Below are positions 36,581 through 44,266 of a DNA stretch of 64,000 nucleotides, piece by piece. The stretch spans positions 62,001-126,000 of the forward strand of contig NZ_NTMG01000017.1 of assembly GCF_002487355.1 (NCBI RefSeq), written 5' to 3'. Within the stretch, counting starts at the first letter, position 1, and the number at the start of each line of letters is the position of its first letter. The DNA comes from Candidatus Methanoperedens sp. BLZ2. Its GTDB lineage: Archaea > Halobacteriota > Methanosarcinia > Methanosarcinales > Methanoperedenaceae. The position numbers and the translations under genes are program-made. Below the pieces are notes generated by a model that was given only the letters and a program-made list of their open reading frames with translations, had not been told where the DNA came from and searched no databases.

Positions 36581-36997
36581 ATGGAATTGATAAGCGAGAA
36601 CAAAATCGGAATTGTCAAAGGAACCGTAATGGAAGAAGCAGCTGAGAATAGCTTCAAAGGTGAGACCGGTGAGGTCGGGCTATATCTTGCAATGGCAAAG
36701 CAGGCACAGCGTGAAGGTTACCCTGAGATTGGAGTAGTTCTGGAAAAAATAGCTTTTGAAGAAGCCTGGCATGCAGCAGGCTATGCCGAACTTGCAGGTA
36801 AAATTTCCATCAGTACAAAAGAAAACCTTCAGAGGATGCTAAAAGGTGAAGAGGGTGCGAATAAATTCAAGCGTGAGTCAGCATTAAAATCAAAAGAAGC
36901 AGGAATTGATGAAGCACATGACTTTTTCGATGTCTCGGCGCGGGATGAAGCTCGACATACAAGAGCTCTACAAGGCATGTTTGACAGATATTTTTGA
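36581..36997 (+). CDS. rubrerythrin-like di-iron protein lacking rubredoxin domain
   Basis: This 138-residue four-helix protein carries metal motifs: GETGEVGLYLAMAKQAQREG (split GETGEVGLYLAM / AKQAQREG, about 27-46), FEEAWHAAGYAEL (about 58) and DEARHTRALQGMF near the end. These supply Glu and ExxH ligands for two irons. Rubrerythrins reduce peroxide in anaerobes, normally with a C-terminal rubredoxin; here that domain is missing, as in erythrin-type proteins. The ATG at 36581 is chosen for AGGAG 5 bases upstream. Two more redox genes follow within 25 bases each. Confidence 0.82.
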   Translation: MELISENKIGIVKGTVMEEAAENSFKGETGEVGLYLAMAKQAQREGYPEIGVVLEKIAFEEAWHAAGYAELAGKISISTKENLQRMLKGEEGANKFKRESALKSKEAGIDEAHDFFDVSARDEARHTRALQGMFDRYF

Positions 36998-37018
36998 AAA
37001 TAAACGGAGATTGAAATC

Positions 37019-37258
37019 ATGGAAAACAAAGAATGTACAATCGCATTAAAAGCAAATGCAAGCAAACCGTGTAAAGAGACCATATCAGGAACTGCAACAT
37101 GCCATGAATGTGGGAAGCCAATGTGTCCGGTATGTAATCGGCATAATGTCACCCAATTATCCAGAGTTACCGGATATATCGGAGATGTTAAAGGCTGGAA
37201 TGCAGGCAAACAACAAGAACTAAGAGATAGGAAACGGTATGATATGCCGAGTCGATAG
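37019..37258 (+). CDS. stand-alone NrdD C-terminal-like protein (zinc ribbon plus glycyl-radical-type loop)
   Basis: This 79-residue protein corresponds to the very C-terminus of anaerobic ribonucleotide reductase NrdD. CHECGKPMCPVCNRH (about 28-42) is the zinc ribbon and RVTGYIGDVKGWNAGKQQEL (50-69) copies the loop around the glycyl radical (RVxGYxG...NxGK). There is no catalytic barrel in front of it and no upstream frame for one. It could be a relic, a spare part of the kind YfiD provides for pyruvate formate-lyase, or a repurposed zinc protein. It lies between rubrerythrin and a siroheme reductase-like gene. Confidence 0.72.
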   Translation: MENKECTIALKANASKPCKETISGTATCHECGKPMCPVCNRHNVTQLSRVTGYIGDVKGWNAGKQQELRDRKRYDMPSR

Positions 37259-37268
37259 GGAGGAATTT

Positions 37269-37925
37269 ATGGCAAAAGACATGTTAGAAAAAGGAGCTAT
37301 TTCTCAAAGAGATGGAAAAACATTCGCTGTTGCTCCACATATACCTGGTGGAATAATAGATGTGGCAGGACTTAGAAAAATTGCAGATATAGCAGAAAAG
37401 TATAATGCTCAGGCATTGAAATTAACTTCTGCCCAGAGGATAGCAATTGTAGGAATAAAACCGGAAGATCTGGACAATTTGTGGGATGACCTGCAAATGA
37501 AACCTGCTCATGCAGCGGGACTCTGTGTGCGCAGTGTCAAGATATGCCCTGGTACTACTTTTTGCAAGAAAGGCCAGCAGGATTCTGTTGGAATAGGCTT
37601 GAAACTGGATGAAAAAAATTATGGCAAGGAATTACCATCAAAATTAAAAATTGGAGTCTCAGGATGTCTTAATTCTTGTTCTGAACACATTATCAAGGAT
37701 ATAGGAATTGTAGGCACTTCCAAAGGTTGGAATATCACAGTAGGCGGCAGTGCGGGATTAAAACCTAGATTAGGTGTAACACTTAATGAAAACCTATCAG
37801 ATGAAGAAGCGCTTGATACCGTAGACAGGATAATAGAATACTATAAAAGACATTCCAAGAAAAAGAGACTCGGGGAATTCATCGATGAGATCGGATTCGA
37901 AAAATTCAAAGCAGAAATTCAATGA
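37269..37925 (+). CDS. single-module siroheme nitrite/sulfite reductase-like protein
   Basis: This 218-residue protein has a half-domain (HIPGGIIDVAGLRKIADIAEKY, about 22-43) and a siroheme/[4Fe-4S] module with ICPGTTFCKKG (C-x5-C, about 99-109) and VSGCLNSCSEH (C-x3-C, about 139-149). It is about half the size of assimilatory enzymes, with only one of the two modules, like small Dsr-like proteins of methanogens. The substrate may be sulfite or nitrite. GGAGG is 8 bases before the ATG at 37269; the overlapping upstream start is rejected. It is co-directional with rubrerythrin and the NrdD tail. Confidence 0.78.
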   Translation: MAKDMLEKGAISQRDGKTFAVAPHIPGGIIDVAGLRKIADIAEKYNAQALKLTSAQRIAIVGIKPEDLDNLWDDLQMKPAHAAGLCVRSVKICPGTTFCKKGQQDSVGIGLKLDEKNYGKELPSKLKIGVSGCLNSCSEHIIKDIGIVGTSKGWNITVGGSAGLKPRLGVTLNENLSDEEALDTVDRIIEYYKRHSKKKRLGEFIDEIGFEKFKAEIQ

Positions 37926-38059
37926 GGTTGTTTTAATTATAAATAGGGGTTGATTCAAATGATTATCAAAAACAAGGATTTCCACACCCAAATTTAGGTT
38001 ACACCGTTATAAAAACCTAACTTCAATTTTTCGACCACCTAACCATGAAATGGGAACAT

Positions 38060-38113
38060 TCATGTAACTTCACATACCGCACCGCAAAATTGGATGGTGA
38101 TTGGACTGGACAT
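38060..38113 (-). pseudogene. relic of the start of the beta-CASP RNase gene
   Basis: Read on the minus strand it gives MSSPITIQFCGAVCEVT then a TGA, against MSSPINIQFCGATGEVT at the start of the RNase gene (33809-35731): 14 of 17 residues agree. Similarity stops after about 18 codons. It is a duplicated and broken 5' end left within a 328-base gene-free stretch (37926-38253) in which I see nothing else. Confidence 0.7.
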
Positions 38114-38253
38114 AGTTTTGTATAGCCTAACAGGAAGTTATCCTATATTATGGACGTGGTTCTATTAAAAAGCTTACAAGCATATATGATCCACAAGAAA
38201 ACCTTATTATGAATGCAATTCGACTATAATATATGAATAAAGGGTGTGAATAA

Positions 38254-38631
38254 TTGTTCAGGAGATTTCTGGAATCGTATGTCGAAGTATGCAATAATAT
38301 TGTGACTGAGGCAGCCAATTCGGTATTGATGTTTGAAGCGGGGGAGCAGGCGGCACTTGATATGAAAACTCTTAAAATAGAGGATGTTAAGAGGGAATTT
38401 GAAAATGAAGGTATTACTATTTCGATCGAAAAATCGGAAAAAAAAGTCATATTTCATGTAAAAGGTTTGCCTGTTGAGGGAAAAAAATGCAGATATTGTG
38501 GTATTTGGAAGGGATTCTTTGGAGGATTATCTAAAAAACACATAGATGCGAGATATTATTGCAAAAAAGGCGAAGAATGCATCATTAAGGGTGCAAAAGA
38601 GTGTGTTTTTATTGCGGAGTTGATAGAATGA
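38254..38631 (+). CDS. small cysteine-containing protein, possibly 4VR-like
   Basis: This 125-residue protein has an N-terminal helix and a C-terminal cysteine part: KCRYCGIWKGFFGG (about 82) and YYCKKGEECIIKGAKECVFI (about 103-122). The ending is reminiscent of 4VR domains (compare the regulator at 35735-36484), but the match is weak. The earliest usable start is TTG at 38254, preceded by GGGTG; a later ATG would drop the first 25 residues. It is alone. Function is unknown. Confidence 0.55.
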   Translation: MFRRFLESYVEVCNNIVTEAANSVLMFEAGEQAALDMKTLKIEDVKREFENEGITISIEKSEKKVIFHVKGLPVEGKKCRYCGIWKGFFGGLSKKHIDARYYCKKGEECIIKGAKECVFIAELIE

Positions 38632-38719
38632 GTACCGCTATCGATCATTTCAATTTATATAAGGATAGTGCTATCAAATGGAGTAAGAAATCAAGTTAGA
38701 TCTTACTGAAGAGGAGTTA

Positions 38720-39328
38720 ATGCCAAAAGATTTGATAATAATCCTGAACGACCTTGAATATGAGATACTTAAGAAAATAAAGGTTGTCGAGGGGGAAGAC
38801 GGAGAGAAACTAAGAAATCTTTTCAGGCTCTATGTTTCAACGATACCGGAATTGAAATCCTCTGAATATGCATTAAAACGAGTTGATAAAAAGGAATTAA
38901 TTGATGAACATCTTCGAAATGTCTGGGCTGAATATGAGTTTACGGATTTTCCCACAGAACACTGGGATGAGGAAAAGGTCAACAAATTGATTTCAGAGCT
39001 TATTGAAATCAATGCGATGGTAAAAGTTGGTGAGAAACAATACATTCCTTCCAATAAGTTCAGAAGCCTTTTTAAAATGCTGCTCCACGATATAACGACT
39101 GAAAATAAAGATATGGATGAATATTCAGCTGCGTGTGTTGCCACAATTCAGTTGTTGATGGAATTCAGTGTTGAGACACTCAGCAAGGAAACAATCCGCA
39201 ACGGAACGATTTTTATTAATGAGGGATGGATGTTCGTATATTCAACTGCGATTAAGAAAGCAAGGGAATTCATGATGTCAAAAAAATTGTTTCCGGGTGC
39301 AGAGGCTCCTGTTCCAAGAGCTCCTTAG
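38720..39328 (+). CDS. uncharacterised cytoplasmic helical protein
   Basis: I do not recognise this 202-residue acidic, mostly helical protein. There are no membrane segments and only one cysteine. WAEYEFTDFPTEHWDEEKVN (about 69-88) stands out as aromatic/acidic. GAGGAG lies 4-5 bases upstream of the ATG. It faces a convergent PAS gene and follows the small 4VR-like gene by 88 bases. Codon use looks like its neighbours, so it is probably resident rather than recently acquired. Confidence 0.65.
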   Translation: MPKDLIIILNDLEYEILKKIKVVEGEDGEKLRNLFRLYVSTIPELKSSEYALKRVDKKELIDEHLRNVWAEYEFTDFPTEHWDEEKVNKLISELIEINAMVKVGEKQYIPSNKFRSLFKMLLHDITTENKDMDEYSAACVATIQLLMEFSVETLSKETIRNGTIFINEGWMFVYSTAIKKAREFMMSKKLFPGAEAPVPRAP

Positions 39329-39363
39329 AACACTTTTGCAATTATCAAATCCCCTAAATCAAA

Positions 39364-40497
39364 TCATTTTTTCTTTTCCGAGATGTCACGAATATCAATC
39401 ACTATAATAATTCCTCCATCAGTTTCAACTGGACTCATATTGATCTCAACAGGGAATTCACTGTTATCCATGCGCTTTGCAACTGAGTTCATATGAAGAG
39501 CCATTATTTTTGTTGAGGGATTTGCATAGTATGTTTTACAATATACTGCGTGTTTCTCCCTGAATCGTTCAGGTAACAGGATATTATAAGGATTGCCTAT
39601 TAATTCTAATCGAGTATATCCGAATAATTTCTCAGTACGAGTATTAATAAGAAGTATGTTGAAATCCCTATCAATTGCTATTATAGCATCTGGCGCACCC
39701 TCTATTAAATTCTGGAAATTCTTTTCCGCCCTCTTGCGATTAGTAATATCAATTACCATCCCTTCAAGACCCAAGACCATGCCAGCGGCATCTTCCAGCG
39801 CATGAGCGTTTATTGAAACCCATATCTTGCTTCCATCCTTGCGGTTGATCATAGCTTCAAAATCGGAAACAGCACCATCGGCCCGGATCAGTCTTACCAA
39901 ATGCAGACGCCTTCCCAGTTCTGCATAGAGCTTGCGGACATCGGTAACACTGGCGATAAGTTCTTCGGTTGAAGTATAGCCCAAAATACGCACGCATGCG
40001 GGATTTGCTACAAGTATTCGCCCATCGATGGTAGTCTGGAAGATGCATTCTGCAGCATTCTCAAAAATTCCGCGGTATTTTGCCTCGCTGATCCTTATTG
40101 CTTCTTCCATTCTCTTATACTCGGTAATATCACGGACGATACTCAAAACAATAATTCCACCCTCAGTTTCAAGATAACCAAGAGCGATGTCAACGGGAAA
40201 TTCAGTTCCATCCTTTCGAAGGCCGTAAAGGTTAAACTCTGATCCCATAAGGCGAATCCGTGGCTTTTCTATATATCCTTTCAGGTGTTCATCATGACGT
40301 TTCCTGAAGCGTTGAGGTATAAGGATTTCAACCAATCTGCCAATAAGCTCTTTCCCGGCATATCCGAAAATCTTCTCGGCCTGTGAATTCGCCTGTAAAA
40401 TCCGCCCTTCTCTGTCGACGATGATGATGGCATCAGGTGCAAAATCAAAAATTCCCTGGAACATCACTTCTGCTTTATTCTTTTCTTCATCTTTCAT
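39364..40497 (-). CDS. triple-PAS-domain protein without kinase
   Basis: This 377-residue soluble sensor has three PAS domains in a row: FDFAPDAIIIVDREGRIL (about 17), FENAAECIFQTTIDGRIL (about 139) and IEGAPDAIIAIDRDFNIL (about 267). Each ends in the linker type DITEYKR / DITNRKR / DISEKKK. The protein stops exactly at the last linker, where a histidine kinase core would normally begin, and no kinase remnant follows. It may work as a partner-binding input subunit, or be a truncated kinase. The start at 40497 has GGAGG upstream. Confidence 0.82.
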   Translation of the reverse strand: MKDEEKNKAEVMFQGIFDFAPDAIIIVDREGRILQANSQAEKIFGYAGKELIGRLVEILIPQRFRKRHDEHLKGYIEKPRIRLMGSEFNLYGLRKDGTEFPVDIALGYLETEGGIIVLSIVRDITEYKRMEEAIRISEAKYRGIFENAAECIFQTTIDGRILVANPACVRILGYTSTEELIASVTDVRKLYAELGRRLHLVRLIRADGAVSDFEAMINRKDGSKIWVSINAHALEDAAGMVLGLEGMVIDITNRKRAEKNFQNLIEGAPDAIIAIDRDFNILLINTRTEKLFGYTRLELIGNPYNILLPERFREKHAVYCKTYYANPSTKIMALHMNSVAKRMDNSEFPVEINMSPVETDGGIIIVIDIRDISEKKK

Positions 40498-40649
40498 GCC
40501 GTCCTCCAGGAATAACAATAATATCATTTAATATCTGCTTGTTGATAAAACCTTCATATAAAACGCAAAATGCCATTTGCGTTGCGCATTAAAGGATCAG
40601 TAGCCAATCTTTAAATTATCTTGCCCTGAACTGTTGCAGCTTTTTTTGT

Positions 40650-40862
40650 TTATGTGCATCCACCACACCTACTACAATCTCCTACACAGCCTCCAAGGAC
40701 ATCATCTTCTTCACCATCTTCTCGTTTTTTCAATCTGCTGAGTTTTCTTTTCTTTTCAGTAATTATAGCGTCAATGTTGTTCCATTCTATACTACCTGAT
40801 TTGTAATGTTCTTTTACTTTTTCAATTTCTATGATTTCCTCTTCAAGTTCTCTTATTGACAT
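40650..40862 (-). CDS. small coiled-coil protein with C-terminal cysteine cluster
   Basis: This 70-residue protein is heptad-like and charged from residue 1 to about 55 (MSIRELEEEIIEIEKVKEHY...). It ends GGCVGDCSRCGGCT, four cysteines in eleven residues that could hold zinc or a cluster. GGAGA 8 bases upstream favours the ATG at 40862; the frame extends 36 codons further up but without a convincing start. Bases 40779-40815 and 40870-40906 repeat each other imperfectly, so the 5' region contains an internal duplication. Function is unknown. Confidence 0.55.
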   Translation of the reverse strand: MSIRELEEEIIEIEKVKEHYKSGSIEWNNIDAIITEKKRKLSRLKKREDGEEDDVLGGCVGDCSRCGGCT

Positions 40863-40970
40863 TATTAATTCTCCATTCTGTACTACCTGACCTACATTGT
40901 TCTTTGTTAAAAAATAATCTCTACTATTGGTAATCCTTAATTCTGACCGCCGTGAGACTCCCTTAACCAC

Positions 40971-41602
40971 TTAAAAATATCAAAAAGACTCATAATGTTC
41001 AATATAAATCTAAGCCGACTCTTCACTAACCAAGGTCATCGTGATGGAAATCTACAAGGCGCAAGCAAGATGGGGAAAGGAACCGCAAGCCTCCTCATTC
41101 AGCCAATAACCTCCGTCATTCGTTTGAACTTCTCAGATTGCAGCTTTTTAGCCAACTCCAGCTTCTGCTGTATGGGCATTCGCGCAAGTTCTCCACTGAC
41201 TATTCAGGTTCAGGCTACCCTTCGTCGTGCAAACCTCGGTGCTCTGGTCATCACATTCTGGTTATAGCCTGCCTCAGTGTAGTCCTGCACGAATGCATAG
41301 GGAAGCAGAGCGTATGACAGGGTTGCGTACCCGTTTGCAGAAGTAATCGAGAATTCTCCGCTGCTTGCCCGTAGAGGTCGAGACTCCCCCAGCCTCTTTG
41401 TATTCCTGTTCCGGATATGTGACCTCCTCTAACGCGCTCTCCCCCTGCACACGATTACCCTCCGTCTGGGGCTTGAAGATTTGCCCCTTCGGGGTGTCTG
41501 CGGACATCCGCTGCGGCGGACAAACCATCAAAGCCCCAGCCGGTTTCCACAAGAACGTGTGCGGGTTGAGGCGGCGTCTCTGTCTCCCTGCTGGAGGTTA
41601 TT
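40971..41602. other. gene-free stretch with gene debris
   Basis: No intact gene. Apart from the VWA-like relic (41072-41197), the part from about 41270 to 41590 is GC-richer than its neighbours. It is open on the minus strand for about 90 codons, but the translation matches nothing I know. It looks like decayed coding DNA. Confidence 0.45.
41072..41197 (-). pseudogene. relic of a VWA-domain (ViaA/CoxE-like) protein
   Basis: The minus strand reads SGELARMPIQQKLELAKKLQ then SEKFKRMTEVIG, a stop, and MRRLAVPFP. This is the type of segment found before the VWA domain in ViaA/CoxE-like proteins (…LAEKL…FKRIAELIGRMRR…). It has an internal TGA and no continuation on either side. Family call is by memory of the pattern, hence low confidence. 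Confidence 0.35.
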
Positions 41603-41728
41603 ATGGAAAGCAAAGAAAGACGAGTAGAATGTCCTGAATGCAAAGAGTTGATGCCTGCTCTGCTGTTGAATGATTTGAACAAATGTGATAATTGTGGCTG
41701 CCCAGCTCACCTTTTCGACCGGGATTAA
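41603..41728 (+). CDS. 41-residue zinc-ribbon protein
   Basis: This very short gene has strong signals: GGAGGT at 41593-41598, an ATG 4 bases later, TAA at 41726, and a hairpin with T-run 24 bases downstream. It encodes MESKERRVECPECKELMP and then KCDNCGCPAHLFDRD at the end: two CxxC knuckles (C10/C13 and C28/C31) for one zinc. Such mini zinc ribbons often act as nucleic-acid or protein-binding modules. It stands between two stretches of gene debris, yet is itself intact. Confidence 0.65.
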   Translation: MESKERRVECPECKELMPALLLNDLNKCDNCGCPAHLFDRD

Positions 41729-41751
41729 TTTTTTTTTGAGGTCGGATAAAT

Positions 41752-41780
41752 CACATCACTCTTTTTGCGATGTGTTTTTT
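41752..41780 (+). terminator. terminator after the mini zinc-ribbon gene
   Basis: CACATC (41752-41757) pairs with GATGTG (41769-41774) and is followed directly by six T residues. A T-run also precedes it at about 41729-41737. The position 24 bases past the stop supports an active transcription unit. Confidence 0.55.
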
Positions 41781-41822
41781 CTCCTGGAAATAGCATTGAT
41801 AGCTGTGATTCATGGTTGCCTT

Positions 41823-41965
41823 GTTGTCCGTACGCTCCAATCACCGCATCCTTCGCTCACTCCGCTTCGCTGCGTTCACTCAGGCACGGCTGCTGCCTTG
41901 CGGTCATTGTCGCTGCTGTCCTGGCGACAGTCCTGCGCCGGGTGCTCGGACAGTCGCCGGTATCG
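41823..41965. repeat. GC-rich dispersed repeat, copy A
   Basis: This 143-base element, much richer in G+C than the surroundings, recurs at 63162-63309. Shared blocks include GTTGTCCGTACGCTCCAATC near the left end and CGGCTGCTGCCTTGCGGTCA in the middle. Right ends diverge but both finish GTCGCCGG. All frames carry arginine/serine/leucine-rich nonsense; no coding or tRNA structure is seen. Confidence 0.7.
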
Positions 41966-42196
41966 GTGGCATGTTTCTTTCAGCTGCAAGTTGTTTCTTT
42001 ATATGGGAGCATGCTGAATTGGCTAGAGTAACGGAGATTTACTCGCCATGGTCTTAATTGGCAGCAGTTGATGGTGCGGGAAAGACGGGAATGTGATACA
42101 ACTGGTGATGGGGATGGAAGGGATTGGTTTTATGGCGACTGTGAAAAAGTTGTTGAATTACATGATTTATGAATGTAAAGTATATAAGTAACCTCA

Positions 42197-42214
42197 ATTA
42201 ACTATATAGTTAAT
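42197..42214. promoter_or_regulatory. 18-bp perfect palindrome, likely operator of the TA pair
   Basis: ATTAACTATATAGTTAAT is perfectly self-complementary and lies 33 bases before the ATG of the antitoxin-like gene. Its centre (TATATA) could be the TATA box itself, so a bound repressor would block TBP. Autoregulation by the winged-helix antitoxin is the expected logic. Confidence 0.6.
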
Positions 42215-42246
42215 ATATATAAACACATAAAGTTACATTCACAATC

Positions 42247-42828
42247 ATGCGCGGAAAAGTAAGAGATAGAATACTAAGAGTTCTCACAAACAATCCAACC
42301 GGTGATATGAGCAAATACGAGATCGCCAGGCAGGCTGGCGCTACATACCCCTGGGTGCGTGAGTTTCTCTTAAAACTCGAAGGGCTCGGAGTGATAAAAG
42401 GTACAGAAGTCTTAAGTTACTCTGCCCTATTGCGTTTCTGGCAGGCATTTTATATCCAACCTAAATATAGGGAGTATATGGTCAAAGAGCCGTTGAAGCT
42501 TCTCAAAAACAGTAAATTACCCTATGCATTGACCACATACCAGGCAGAAAATCTCATCCAGAATTATTTGTTTCCAAGCAGGATAGATGTTTATATAAAA
42601 GAAGACGACTGGAAACAGTGGCATGATATGATCACAAAAAAAGGACTGGTAGGTAAGGGAAATATGAGGTTATTACTTGCGGATGAGCATGTTTTTTATA
42701 AGGCCTTTGAAAAGAATGGGTTGAAAATAGTTTCTACGCCTCAGTTGATCATTGACCTGATGATTGAGGGGGGCGTATGTGTTGAGGCTGCAGAACTGCT
42801 TATTAAGAAGGTTATGAAAGATGTATGA
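42247..42828 (+). CDS. AbiEi-like winged-helix antitoxin
   Basis: This 193-residue protein has an N-terminal winged helix (DMSKYEIARQAGATYPWVREFLLKLEGLGVI, about 20-50). The rest resembles the body of AbiEi/COG5340-type antitoxins (TTYQAENLIQNYLFPSRIDVYI, about 98-119). It overlaps the nucleotidyltransferase-like gene by 8 bases, the standard antitoxin-then-toxin order. There is no clear Shine-Dalgarno, and the message is probably short-leadered from the TATA-containing palindrome. Family assignment is by layout and helix pattern; it could be a related transcriptional repressor of a nucleotidyltransferase. Confidence 0.65.
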   Translation: MRGKVRDRILRVLTNNPTGDMSKYEIARQAGATYPWVREFLLKLEGLGVIKGTEVLSYSALLRFWQAFYIQPKYREYMVKEPLKLLKNSKLPYALTTYQAENLIQNYLFPSRIDVYIKEDDWKQWHDMITKKGLVGKGNMRLLLADEHVFYKAFEKNGLKIVSTPQLIIDLMIEGGVCVEAAELLIKKVMKDV

Positions 42829-43615
42829 ACCGTATGAAATAGATATTTCTTATAAATACCTTAAAACAGTGGTAGACAGACTTGAAGAACCAATTTGTTT
42901 GATAGGGGGATGGGCAGTTTTCCATAATGTAAATAAGAATTTTAAGAAAGCAACAGGCAGAGATTACATAGGGTCAAGGGACATTGACCTTGGATTTCAT
43001 TTTGAGAAGGATTGGAGCGAGAAAGATCTGCATGAGTCGACATTTGCTAAATCTCTTCAAATTATTGAGAAAGATCTTGGGTTCATGCCAGTAGGATTCA
43101 GATACTTAAAGGAGTTTCACATAGAAACCGAACAAGAACTGAACAAAGAGGAAGCGAAAACAACGCCACAGCATTTCGTATTTCCTTTATATATAGACCC
43201 GGTTGTTGACATCATTCATCCAAAATTTTATGATGTTTTTCATTTTAACCCGGTCGATGAACCACTGATTGAAATGGTTTTCAGAAATAAAGCCAATAGG
43301 ACGATAGAAAAATCATTCGGAAGAAATCTCTGGCTTCCAAAACCCCATGTTTTGTTAGCCACAAAATTAAACTCGGTAATCGGTCGGGATAAAGAACACA
43401 AAAGATTGAAAGACATTGCTGATATTTTCGCTTTGCTATGGTTTACTGATGTTGAAATTCTGGATATTAAATCAAACCTGCTTGAGTTCTATGATGGGGG
43501 GAAGATCAAAAAGATCATTGGCTCTATTTCAAAACAAGAGATCATAAATGTCGCATCTATTATTGGTTTTAGCTACGAGGAAATTGAAAGAATTTTATTG
43601 GAAATCACAAGATAA
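42821..43615 (+). CDS. nucleotidyltransferase-fold toxin (AbiEii-like)
   Basis: This 264-residue protein has the nucleotidyltransferase motif LIGGWAVFHN (about 28) followed by GSRDIDLGFHF (about 52-62), i.e. GG(W/S)...DxD. A later region KLNSVIGRDKEHKRLKDIADIFALLWF (about 186-212) carries the Lys/Asp pair typical of AbiEii/COG-type toxins. Members transfer nucleotides to tRNA or other targets and block growth unless silenced by the partner. It is coupled to the AbiEi-like gene, with its ATG inside that gene's last codons. It is more distant from AbiEii than the second pair at 61941. Confidence 0.68.
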   Translation: MYEPYEIDISYKYLKTVVDRLEEPICLIGGWAVFHNVNKNFKKATGRDYIGSRDIDLGFHFEKDWSEKDLHESTFAKSLQIIEKDLGFMPVGFRYLKEFHIETEQELNKEEAKTTPQHFVFPLYIDPVVDIIHPKFYDVFHFNPVDEPLIEMVFRNKANRTIEKSFGRNLWLPKPHVLLATKLNSVIGRDKEHKRLKDIADIFALLWFTDVEILDIKSNLLEFYDGGKIKKIIGSISKQEIINVASIIGFSYEEIERILLEITR

Positions 43616-43780
43616 ACAAGAAACTAACAAGATCAAACAGCTTTCTTTCATTGTGATCTTCCTGATTTGTATCCATCAATAAAAGGCAGCAGAAGCCAGA
43701 AATGCATATTCAGGTTTTCCGAAGAACTCACCGTCAGGATAAGTAGCCAGCTCATACTTTTCATTGCTATAGTTAAAGCA

Positions 43781-44239
43781 TCAATATGTATCTTCATGCC
43801 ATTCGGGAAAATTTTCCATCACAAATTTATCCATTTCTTTAAGATTCCTGGGATCAGTATTTCCCTTTCTCCACTCCTCAATGACCTGTTTGAGATTTTT
43901 ATGATTGTCATATTGCCCCCAATCAAATAAATCGTTCATGCGTTCATTTTCAAACTTATAAATCCCTTTCAATATCCCCATGCATTGAATTGTTGCTGAA
44001 TCATCCCTTGAATTATTTTGATACTCCCTGAGAACATCAAGATAAGACTCTATAACGTCGTCATACATCCTGGATGCCTGTTCTTCTGGATCAACATCTT
44101 TCTGTTGTATTTCTTCCACTTCCTCCCAGTCGCTCTCAACGTCAAGGCTATCCAGATCATCGAAAACAGATTCTGCAATTTCATCCAGTACTTGCGTGAT
44201 AACTGATTTTTCATAGGAAGAAAATATGTTTTTGGTCAT
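43781..44239 (-). CDS. acidic protein of unknown function, with in-frame reading past its TGA
   Basis: This 152-residue, strongly acidic, helical protein is not one I recognise. After its TGA the same frame stays open for 34 further codons (down to about 43679), with a protein-like translation that includes KYELATYPDGEFFGKPEYA. So the annotated end may be a nonsense mutation of a longer gene. It follows the 47-residue gene at 44267 by 27 bases and could be its operon partner. There is no membrane segment or signal. Confidence 0.6.
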   Translation of the reverse strand: MTKNIFSSYEKSVITQVLDEIAESVFDDLDSLDVESDWEEVEEIQQKDVDPEEQASRMYDDVIESYLDVLREYQNNSRDDSATIQCMGILKGIYKFENERMNDLFDWGQYDNHKNLKQVIEEWRKGNTDPRNLKEMDKFVMENFPEWHEDTY

Positions 44240-44266
44240 GGTTTCTTTGTTTGTATTATCTATTCA

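Larger units (their letters stand above)
41729..42246. other. gene-free stretch with GC-rich repeat and TA promoter
   Basis: It contains the terminator (41752-41780), the GC-rich dispersed repeat copy A (41823-41965), about 200 bases in which I see no gene, and the promoter/operator of the toxin-antitoxin pair (palindrome at 42197-42214). A 34-codon frame at about 42072 lacks a ribosome site and is not called. Confidence 0.5.

Noticed and set aside
41274-41682. Open minus-strand frames of about 90 and 75 codons in a GC-rich stretch, which could be a decayed transposase (TnpB-like) tail
   Set aside because: No catalytic motif or zinc ribbon of any transposase family is visible and no ribosome site is present, so I do not call an insertion sequence.
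42072-42173. A 34-codon frame beginning MVRERRECDTTGDG before the TA pair
   Set aside because: No ribosome site and no terminator, and it lies in an area of debris.
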